The notes beneath the pieces were generated by a model. That model searched no databases. It was not told where the DNA came from and was given only the letters and a program-made list of their open reading frames with translations. From Agathobaculum hominis (GTDB lineage: Bacteria; Bacillota; Clostridia; Oscillospirales; Butyricicoccaceae): 64,000 nt of DNA. A program made the translations under genes and the position numbers. Shown piece by piece: positions 57,437 through 64,000 of this stretch. Every line of letters begins with the position of its first letter. Positions within the stretch are counted from its first letter, which is position 1. The stretch lies in assembly GCF_014288055.1 (NCBI RefSeq), contig NZ_JACOPK010000002.1:62001-126000 (forward strand), written 5' to 3'.

Positions 57437-59236
57437 ATGAGAATGCAAAAAGACAATCATTTCGTTGAAATCAGGCCAAGGGGCAGCCAAAGACAGTACA
57501 CGTTGGAGAAAAGGAAAATTCTGGCGAACGATATGAGCTGCGCGAGTGTGGAGCAGGCAGACGCCATCAATGACGCGCGCACTGCGTTTGCCGCAGCATG
57601 CGGTTTGCCGCACAGCCGACCCAACGAGGTATATCGGGTACTGGGGCACAAGGCGGCTTTCATCAACAGCTATGAGGAAAACATTACGGATATGAAAACC
57701 GTGGATGCACTGCTTGCGGATCGCAGCACACTCTTTAGCAGTAACTATGAAGACAACCGGGTCAATCGTTCGCATTTGCATGAGCTGTTGAGGCAGTATG
57801 GAGAAGGTACGCAGCAGGCATATGCTGTTTGTGTCGAGCGAGCTTGGGACAAATATTGCAGCGCAAAGAAACAGGAACAAATCGACAAACTGGAGCAGAT
57901 GGTTCGTCCAATGTATGAAAGCACGCTGAAAGCGCTGGCGGAATATGCTCGCGCGACGCGGAACGGCATGCAGTATTATGCGCGAGAGCTGCATAATGCC
58001 AACGAGAACGCGCCCGACGGACAGGAGGCGCAGGCGCTTACAGCGCAGATTAAGCAGTGGGTTCCGGATGCTGTGTTGACGGAAAACCGGGCCGTGGATT
58101 TCTATGTGCGCTACTTTTCGGCGTTTATGAGCGCTTATCGGGAGCACCGACGTTTGAAAGAGGATCATAAAAAATTCGAGGGTCAATATATGAAGCGCGA
58201 CGCAGAAGCGCTGAAGCAGTATCTGGAACGCCGGAAATGTCTGAACAAATACCGAGAATTCTGCACAGAATGGAACAGCCACAGCAAAACTACGTTCGAG
58301 GTTATAGGTGAATGGAGTGATTGCAGTAACGTTTGTGATGCTGAGTATCTGAAAAAGAGCGTGACAGCTTATCTTAAGGCGACACGAGGTAAAAATGTTC
58401 CGGATATGGAGAATATAAAAGAGGCGCTGCAGCTTGCTCGAAATGCTGCCAAGCACACTGCGTTCGTGTTTATGCTGATCTGCATTCAAAAGAGAGACTG
58501 TATTGCTGCTCGTAAAGATGGGAAACGAGATTTTAGCCTGGATGAAGTGCCATTTCCTGAAAACGTATATCAAGAGAAACCAAGCGCGGAAAAACAACGG
58601 AAAGCACGGCTGCTGCTGCTACTCGACGTTTGTGAATTCTTCCATGACGATGGAGAAACGGTGCGAGACAATCTTCTGTATTTTCTTAAATTGCACGGCT
58701 ACAGAATTCTGTCTGAGGAAGAGGCAGAACTCTGGAGAACGGCGCTTGAAAAGTACGGGCTAATGGATAATCCGGTGAGCCTCGCGTGGAGGTATTACGA
58801 AAATGCTCAGCAATGCCTGCAATTCGATCCGAGCGAATTATATTGCTGCGAGGCGGCTTCCCCCGTACATATTGATGGTTTCTGGACAATGATGAATAAT
58901 GCAGATTTTGCACGGTATATTAGTGGTGAATCGAGACAAATTCGTATTTCAGACGAAACGATAGCAGAATACTTAAAAGAGTGGGACTCTGGATGTCCAG
59001 ATGTAACGCATATGAAAGAGATCTGCCTGAAAGCAGCAGAAAACAACGGAAGAAAGAATATCGATGCGTGGATGGAGAAATGGAACGCGCAGAGCAAGAA
59101 CGGCGAACACTGGTTGACTCGTGAGATGAATTCTGACGAATTGTACAGTGTGTTGATGGAAACGATTATCCAGCAGCGATTGATAAAGGGCGCACGCGAC
59201 ATTCTGCTGAAGAAAATTGACGAATTGATGCCGTGA
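57437..59236 (+). CDS. Large hypothetical protein, 599 residues
   Basis: No recognisable domain. Soluble, mostly helical, with runs of charged residues (RRLKEDHKKFEGQYMKRDAE) and many cysteines and tryptophans spread out. No signal peptide or membrane helix. The N-terminus (NHFVEIRPRGSQRQYTLEKR) could be a DNA-binding arm, but that is a guess. Base composition is visibly lower in GC than in its neighbours and codon use is less biased, so it is probably acquired. ATG 57437 has GAGGGGA upstream; ATG 57443 is also possible. It is divergent from the ATPase operon and is the cargo or control gene of the element. Confidence 0.6.
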   Translation: MRMQKDNHFVEIRPRGSQRQYTLEKRKILANDMSCASVEQADAINDARTAFAAACGLPHSRPNEVYRVLGHKAAFINSYEENITDMKTVDALLADRSTLFSSNYEDNRVNRSHLHELLRQYGEGTQQAYAVCVERAWDKYCSAKKQEQIDKLEQMVRPMYESTLKALAEYARATRNGMQYYARELHNANENAPDGQEAQALTAQIKQWVPDAVLTENRAVDFYVRYFSAFMSAYREHRRLKEDHKKFEGQYMKRDAEALKQYLERRKCLNKYREFCTEWNSHSKTTFEVIGEWSDCSNVCDAEYLKKSVTAYLKATRGKNVPDMENIKEALQLARNAAKHTAFVFMLICIQKRDCIAARKDGKRDFSLDEVPFPENVYQEKPSAEKQRKARLLLLLDVCEFFHDDGETVRDNLLYFLKLHGYRILSEEEAELWRTALEKYGLMDNPVSLAWRYYENAQQCLQFDPSELYCCEAASPVHIDGFWTMMNNADFARYISGESRQIRISDETIAEYLKEWDSGCPDVTHMKEICLKAAENNGRKNIDAWMEKWNAQSKNGEHWLTREMNSDELYSVLMETIIQQRLIKGARDILLKKIDELMP

Positions 59237-59381
59237 GCAGGGAATTCACTGCAAGGCTGCTGCTTCTGCTTGGGACGGCTACTGTGCAGCTGTTACTACG
59301 GACTCCTGCCTGAAGAGCCAGAAGTCCGGCCTGATTGAGGCTGTTCCGCTGACCGACCGTCTGGATTTCTACAACGACTGA
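59229..59381 (+). pseudogene. 3' remnant of an unidentified host gene
   Basis: A short open stretch reads AAASAWDGYCAAVTTDSCLK and SGLIEAVPLTDRLDFYND to a TGA at 59379-59381, followed by a terminator. It has protein-like composition and host-like GC but no start. It is probably the tail of a gene cut when the element or a deletion arrived; I do not recognise the protein. It may mark the other border of the foreign block. Confidence 0.45.
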
Positions 59382-59419
59382 TTGAGTCATTGCCGGATAC
59401 GCTTACATTTATCCTCTTG

Positions 59420-59460
59420 CAAGAGCTGATGGATTTTCTGTCGGCTCTTGTTTTGGTTTT
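59420..59460 (+). terminator. Terminator after the gene remnant
   Basis: CAAGAGC (59420-59426) with GCTCTTG (59444-59450), then TTTTGGTTTT. It fits the end of an intact host gene that has lost its 5' part. Confidence 0.65.
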
Positions 59461-59507
59461 CTGGGCGAAATTTTTAGACATTTTTCACCTGTTCTGTTCA
59501 AAATTCC

Positions 59508-59536
59508 TTGACTTTTCCATAGTAAACGAGTATGCT
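59508..59536 (+). promoter_or_regulatory. Promoter of the PepX/SLH gene
   Basis: TTGACT (59508-59513), 17-bp spacer, TATGCT (59531-59536). Confidence 0.6.
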
Positions 59537-59641
59537 TAAAAAGCATTTGTATTAAAATTCGAAGGAGTGGTAAAATATCCATCTTTGAATGATAAAGGCA
59601 GGTGCAAAAATCCTATATTTACCACGAAAGAGGGAGTACAC

Positions 59642-62600
59642 ATGAAGAAGAGAGCGGCCAGCCTCGCGCTGGTGCTTTCCATGATCCTGTCGTTCACCTG
59701 TCAGGCGGGCGCTGTTGATGCAAACAGCGGCGATGACGGACAGCAGGTATCGACCTATGCGGCGCTCGAAGCTTCGGCACAGAGCGGCGGCTTGACCAAG
59801 CTGAATGCGGTCAAGTACATTCTGCTGGATTGCGGCATGAAGGAAACGCAGTTCCCGAGCGGCGACAGCGACTACATCGCTATGGCGAAGAGCGTAGGCA
59901 TCGCAGATGACAAGTTCGACGGTTCCGCAGCCTGCTCGCTGGAAGAGCTGTACACGATGGCAAACAGCACGGCAGCTGTTAACCTGCGCAATGCAGTAAA
60001 GAACGGCACTCCGCTGTTCGTAGACGGTGTGGCACAGCCGATTTTTCCGTACACGAGCGGTGTTCCGACCAAGGACGGCTACAGCAACGATAACAGCGAC
60101 ATCATCCGCTACTCGGTTTACGTTGAGACCAACTACGACACCGACGGCGATGGCAAGCTCGACCTCGTAAAGGCGCTGGTGCAGCTTCCCCGTGCTGCCG
60201 CTGAGGGCAAGTACAAGGCTGCAGCCATCTATGATGCACGTCCGTACATCACCGGCTGCACGGATAACGGCGAGGCTCGCGGCATCGATTATACCAAGGG
60301 CGATCAGGGATATAACTTGAACAAGCTGTACGCGCAGCCTGCTGCACGCGAGGCTAAAGGCACGGCAAATACTATGGACACTGCTAATAAAGCAACGGCA
60401 GACGAGTGGTACTATCTCAGTCCATATGAAAGCTCTCCTAAATACCCGTTCTACGATTACGAGGACCTCGACTGGTACGACTACTTCCTCGTTCGCGGCT
60501 ATGCAGCGATTGAGGTAGGCGGTCTGGGCACGCTCGGCTCTGAGGGTCTGGAGACTTGCGGCGCTGACGTTGAGACCGACGCATTCAAGTGCGTTATTGA
60601 GTGGCTCACCGGTGACCGTGCTGCTTATACCGACAGAACCAGCAATATTGCAATTAAAGCTGACTGGTCGAACGGCAATGTTGCCATGACCGGCCGTTCC
60701 TACGGCGGCACGACTGACTTCGCAGTCGCTTCCACCGGTGTTAAGGGCCTTAAGACCATCGTTCCGGTTGCAGGCATTGCAAGCTGGTACGAGTACACCA
60801 ATTCGCAGGGTATTGCCACCGGCGGTGTAGCATATAGTGATCATCTGGCGTTCTTCTGCGCAGGCCGCTATATTAACGCTGGTGTGTATGCGAATGATAC
60901 GGAATGGGAACCCATCAAGGATATTTACCCGGCATATCTCAACCGTATTTACAACGATCAGAAGACGCTGAACGGTGACTATGGCACGCACTGGGCAACC
61001 CGTGACTACACCGCGGGCAATGAGGGCAAGGCAGGCACTGCATCTACCTCGAAGTACAACAACTTTAATTGCCCGGCGCTGATTGTTCATGGTCTGAACG
61101 ATACGAACGTTCGCACTAAGCAGTTCCAGCTGATGTATGATGCATTTAAGAATGCAGGCCAGAATGTTAAGCTGCTGCTCCATCAGGGCGCACATATCAC
61201 CCCGGACTATGACTCTTACAAGGTCTCTCTGCTGATTGATGGAGAATCCTATAACGGTATTCTGAACAAGTGGTTCAGCCATTATCTGTATAACCAGAAC
61301 AACGGTGCTGAGAACATGGCGGCTGTTACGGTTCAGAACAATACGGACGGCAGTTGGACTACTCTTAGCGATTGGGATGGAAATACCGAAACCCTGCGTC
61401 TTGCTTGCGGCGACGATGGCAAAACCACCGTTGACAGCAATTATAGCTATGCCGATTATGGACATTTCCTCGATAACACGGATTCGACTTCGGCACGTGC
61501 TATTTACACGATGGATGTGGATACTGACACTGTTATTGTTGGCACGACTAAGGTTCATGTAAGGGCAACCCCGATTCAGCATTTGACTCAGCAGGCTGCT
61601 GTAGCTTCTGATGAGAATACGAGGGCAGTTGCTCCGCGTGGTGTTAACCATGAGGAAGCTATGAATCCGCTTAAGCGCGCGAATAATGACGACTCTGATA
61701 TTGCCGTTATGAGCGCGGACAGCGGCAGCCGCGATGCGCTGATGATGAGCGCAATGCTGGTTGATATGTCTGATACTGAATTCACGACCTATCCCACTAG
61801 CGTTACTAAGCAGAAAACGGGTGAAATCAACTGGTTCGGCAGTGGTGCACAGGATTATGAGGTCATTAACTTTGTAACAAGCAATTCTAAATATAAAGTA
61901 ATTGCACAGGGCTGGATGGACCTTGCAAACCCGGATGCAGGCTTTGACTCCGCTTCTGCGGCAAACAAGGTTGAACTGCAGGACGGCAAGTATTATGATT
62001 ATACTCTGTATCTCCAGCCGACCCACTATACGGTCAAGGCAGGCCACAAGCTGGCACTGGTTCTGTTTACCTATGACCCGAATATGGCTTCTTGTTCCGA
62101 GAATTACGGTTATACGTTCCAGAACGCCGAAACCTACGCTGAGATTCCGGTCAACAGCTTCTATACGCTGAACTATTCTGCCGGTGCAAACGGCACGGTA
62201 ACTGCTGATAAGAAAAATGGCGCACAGATGGAGGCAAATTCGCTTGTCACCCTCACCGCGACCGCAGACAGCGGCTATGACTTCAGCGGCTGGACGGTAA
62301 ACGGCGAGGCAGTCGAGGGCGGCGCTACGAAGACCTTCACCATCAACGGCAACACCACCATCACCGCAAACTTCACTGTGCATCATTCGAGCAGCGGCGG
62401 CGGCTCGTCCTCCGGCTCGAGCACCACGGTTTCCGCTTCCAAGTCGGATAACGGTTCGGTTTCGATCGACAAGACCTCGGCTTCCAAGGGCAGCACGGTT
62501 ACTGTTACCGTAAAGGCCAAGGACGGCTACAAGCTCGACAAGCTGACGATCACCGACGCAAAGGGCAAAACCGTCGAAGTGACCGACAAGGGCAACGGCA

Positions 62601-63172
62601 AGTTCTCCTTCGTTATGCCGGAGGGCAAGGTAACGGTTACCCCGACCTTCGTCGCAGACAACGGCAGTCAGACCGAGAACAAGTCTTACTCTGACGTCAA
62701 GACCGGCGACTGGTATGCTGACGCGGTCAAATACGTTTCCGACAAGGGTCTGATGAGCGGCACGGGCAGCGACAAGTTTGCGCCGAGCACAACCACGACC
62801 CGTGCAATGCTGATGACGGTTCTGGCTCGCTACGCAGGCGAAGACACCACCGGCGGCGCGACCTGGTACGAGAAGGGTATGGAGTGGGCAAAGACCAACG
62901 GTGTGTCCGACGGTACAAACCCGAACGCCAACATCACCCGTGAGCAGCTCGTTACCATGATGTACCGCTACGCCGGCTCTCCGAAGGCAGACGGCAAGCT
63001 CGACAGCTTCTCTGATGCAGCTTCCGTCAGCACCTATGCAGCAGATGCAATGCAGTGGGCAGTTGCCAACGGCATTGTCAACGGCTCCAACGGCAAGCTG
63101 AACCCGCAGGATAACGCAACCCGTGCTGAGGTTGCCGCAATCCTCATGCGCTTCTGCGAAATGAGCAAGTAA
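59642..63172 (+). CDS. Secreted X-prolyl dipeptidyl-peptidase (S15) with SLH anchors
   Basis: 1176 residues. Signal peptide MKKRAASLALVLSMILSFTC. The S15/PepX-type serine peptidase has catalytic Ser353 in GRSYGGTTDFA, Asp487 in VHGLNDTNVR and His518 in HQGAHITPDY, then the PepX C-terminal beta domain. Next come an InlB-like bacterial repeat (YSAGANGTVTADKKNGAQME), a Ser/Gly linker, a second repeat (SVSIDKTSASKGSTVTVTVK) and three SLH repeats (SYSDVKTGDWYADAVKYV and following). It would cut X-Pro dipeptides from peptides at the cell surface while bound to wall polymers. ATG 59642 has AGAGGGAG upstream. Confidence 0.9.
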   Translation: MKKRAASLALVLSMILSFTCQAGAVDANSGDDGQQVSTYAALEASAQSGGLTKLNAVKYILLDCGMKETQFPSGDSDYIAMAKSVGIADDKFDGSAACSLEELYTMANSTAAVNLRNAVKNGTPLFVDGVAQPIFPYTSGVPTKDGYSNDNSDIIRYSVYVETNYDTDGDGKLDLVKALVQLPRAAAEGKYKAAAIYDARPYITGCTDNGEARGIDYTKGDQGYNLNKLYAQPAAREAKGTANTMDTANKATADEWYYLSPYESSPKYPFYDYEDLDWYDYFLVRGYAAIEVGGLGTLGSEGLETCGADVETDAFKCVIEWLTGDRAAYTDRTSNIAIKADWSNGNVAMTGRSYGGTTDFAVASTGVKGLKTIVPVAGIASWYEYTNSQGIATGGVAYSDHLAFFCAGRYINAGVYANDTEWEPIKDIYPAYLNRIYNDQKTLNGDYGTHWATRDYTAGNEGKAGTASTSKYNNFNCPALIVHGLNDTNVRTKQFQLMYDAFKNAGQNVKLLLHQGAHITPDYDSYKVSLLIDGESYNGILNKWFSHYLYNQNNGAENMAAVTVQNNTDGSWTTLSDWDGNTETLRLACGDDGKTTVDSNYSYADYGHFLDNTDSTSARAIYTMDVDTDTVIVGTTKVHVRATPIQHLTQQAAVASDENTRAVAPRGVNHEEAMNPLKRANNDDSDIAVMSADSGSRDALMMSAMLVDMSDTEFTTYPTSVTKQKTGEINWFGSGAQDYEVINFVTSNSKYKVIAQGWMDLANPDAGFDSASAANKVELQDGKYYDYTLYLQPTHYTVKAGHKLALVLFTYDPNMASCSENYGYTFQNAETYAEIPVNSFYTLNYSAGANGTVTADKKNGAQMEANSLVTLTATADSGYDFSGWTVNGEAVEGGATKTFTINGNTTITANFTVHHSSSGGGSSSGSSTTVSASKSDNGSVSIDKTSASKGSTVTVTVKAKDGYKLDKLTITDAKGKTVEVTDKGNGKFSFVMPEGKVTVTPTFVADNGSQTENKSYSDVKTGDWYADAVKYVSDKGLMSGTGSDKFAPSTTTTRAMLMTVLARYAGEDTTGGATWYEKGMEWAKTNGVSDGTNPNANITREQLVTMMYRYAGSPKADGKLDSFSDAASVSTYAADAMQWAVANGIVNGSNGKLNPQDNATRAEVAAILMRFCEMSK

Positions 63173-63201
63173 AAACTGAAAAAGTAAATCAGTAACATGC
63201 A

Positions 63202-63245
63202 GCCGCCGGGTTCCCCGTATTTGGGAGACCCGGCGGTATTTTATC
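63202..63245 (+). terminator. Rho-independent terminator after the PepX/SLH gene
   Basis: CCGCCGGGT-CCC / GGG-ACCCGGCGG stem followed by TATTTTAT. Confidence 0.85.
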
Positions 63246-63267
63246 CTGAGATTCGAGATAACAGCTA

Positions 63268-63295
63268 TTGCATCATAGCACTATTAGAGTATAAT
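63268..63295 (+). promoter_or_regulatory. Promoter of the toxin-antitoxin pair
   Basis: TTGCAT (63268-63273), 16-bp spacer, TATAAT (63290-63295). The nearby AT-rich palindromic stretch could be the antitoxin operator. Confidence 0.6.
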
Positions 63296-63328
63296 ATAAT
63301 TATGATATTACTATATGGAGGTGCTTTT

Positions 63329-63610
63329 ATGAATATCAAGCCGAGTGCAAGTATTCGTCAGAATTACAATGATATTGCCGAGCTGTGCAGATCCACCGGA
63401 GAGCCGGTTTATCTGACCAAGAACGGCGAAGGTGATCTCGTTGTAATGGATATCAATTCATTTACAAAACGCGAAAAAATGCTAAAGCTGCGCGAGGAAC
63501 TGCTTGCTGTTGAGGAAGACCGCTTACACGGTGCACCGGACTACTCGGTGGATGAAGTCGCTTCCATGATGGATCAGGCAATTCGGGAGACCTGTCATGC
63601 CGGAGCTTGA
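63329..63610 (+). CDS. Phd/YefM-family antitoxin
   Basis: 93 residues from ATG 63329 (TGGAGG upstream; the longer frame is rejected). MNIKPSASIRQNYNDIAELC and GEPVYLTKNGEGDLVVMDIN are the Phd/YefM DNA-binding fold. The C-terminal part, which would wrap the toxin, is acidic. It overlaps the toxin gene by 14 bp, the usual coupling. Confidence 0.9.
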   Translation: MNIKPSASIRQNYNDIAELCRSTGEPVYLTKNGEGDLVVMDINSFTKREKMLKLREELLAVEEDRLHGAPDYSVDEVASMMDQAIRETCHAGA

Positions 63611-63917
63611 AAACAAATTCCAGGTTATCGTATCCAAGCGAGCAGCGCAGCAGCTGGTTGAGCATGCAGTATTCATGGCACGGTTAGAAGAACGATTGGC
63701 ACGCCAATTGGCAGCTGACTTCAGGAAAGCGGCAGATTCTCTGCAAAGCTTTCCATATCGAAACCCAATCTTGCGTTCGAGTGTTTTCGTAACAGAAAAG
63801 TATCGCAAAATGGTGTTTGGTAAATGGTATCTACTCATTTATCAAATTAAAGGCGAACGAGTTTTTGTTGAATACGTGATTGATGGACGGCAGGATTATC
63901 AATGGCTGATTCAGTAA
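63597..63917 (+). CDS. RelE/ParE-superfamily toxin
   Basis: 106 residues: FQVIVSKRAAQQLVEHAVFM, SFPYRNPILRSSVFVTEKYR and the C-terminal FVEYVIDGRQDYQWL, the beta-sheet fold of RelE/ParE toxins. Whether it is an mRNA-cutting RelE or a gyrase-blocking ParE cannot be told from the visible residues. The gene is intact. Confidence 0.87.
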   Translation: MPELENKFQVIVSKRAAQQLVEHAVFMARLEERLARQLAADFRKAADSLQSFPYRNPILRSSVFVTEKYRKMVFGKWYLLIYQIKGERVFVEYVIDGRQDYQWLIQ

Positions 63918-63936
63918 AATTCCAATACAACATCTG

Positions 63937-63966
63937 ACGAGCGCAGGCAGAAATGTCTGCGCTCGT
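63937..63966 (+). terminator. Hairpin after the toxin gene
   Basis: ACGAGCGCAG (63937-63946) with CTGCGCTCGT (63957-63966); short, weak T-run after it. Confidence 0.55.
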
Positions 63967-64000
63967 TCTATAGTGCTTACTCGTATTCGCATTATATGGA

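Noticed and set aside
59552..62386. 944-codon open frame on the minus strand, opposite the PepX/SLH gene
   Set aside because: It mirrors the third-position bias of the plus-strand gene and has no protein motif or ribosome binding site; long antisense frames are expected in genes with this codon use.
52959..63172. Claim that the whole stretch is a skin-like element excised at sporulation
   Set aside because: The second half of spoVAD is not in the window and the right-hand border shows a different broken gene, so the claim is kept only as a testable possibility.

Overview
The window is a GC-rich stretch of a Firmicutes chromosome. It looks like a Clostridia member of the Oscillospiraceae/Butyricicoccaceae kind. 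The reasons are the S10-spc-alpha gene order with rpsD in the alpha part, a KOW protein between map and infA, a zinc-type S14, a WalRK-YycHIJ-RlmH cluster, spoVA genes, frequent TTG/GTG starts and strong AGGAGG ribosome binding sites. The genus-level guess is inference only. I saw no rRNA, tRNA or CRISPR array.

Layout. 1-2331 (minus): dusB, an ECF sigma factor and its zinc-finger anti-sigma factor (cut by the window edge). 2612-20112 (plus): the S10-spc-alpha ribosomal superoperon from rpsJ to rplQ with secY, adk, map, infA and rpoA. It has its own promoter and long leader, and is split by a terminator between rpsN and rpsH. 20307-21113: an orphan secreted protein made of two repeats. 21210-30077: rimP-nusA-rnpM-L7Ae-like-infB-rbfA-nrnA-truB-ribF. 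30437-35102: a tiny minus-strand gene, a second ECF sigma/membrane-partner pair, an LDCC mini-protein, then a minus-strand PspA, TPM-like and CBS group. 35310-38960: an orphan ABC substrate-binding lipoprotein, a GH13 hydrolase and a Nudix hydrolase. 39004-47125: walR-walK-yycH-yycI, murA, a GNAT enzyme, walJ and rlmH. 47378-52092: a PfkB-family sugar kinase, ruvX (minus), rpmG-secE-nusG and rplK-rplA. 52151-59236: spoVAE and a 3' fragment of spoVAD abutting a large serine recombinase and a small integrative-element-like block. 59642-63172: a very large secreted X-prolyl peptidase with SLH anchors. 63268-63966: a Phd/RelE-type toxin-antitoxin pair.

The most unusual signal is not a protein. 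Intergenic regions hold long trains of near-perfect hairpins organised as mosaic repeat families. In one family (about 10116, 26671, and 30424 in reverse) long stretches of sequence are conserved, while hairpin stems between them are replaced by different but still perfectly paired sequences. A second family (about 5164 and 24163, with a divergent third copy at 32610) does the same. A further hairpin train (16755-16946) shares one module with the first family, and a 550-bp inverted repeat (48428-48976) shows the same style. Several of these sit inside the ribosomal and infB operons.

The second notable signal is the spoVAD gene. Only its C-terminal part remains, ending within about 25 bp of a serine recombinase gene. 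The missing N-terminal half is not in the window.
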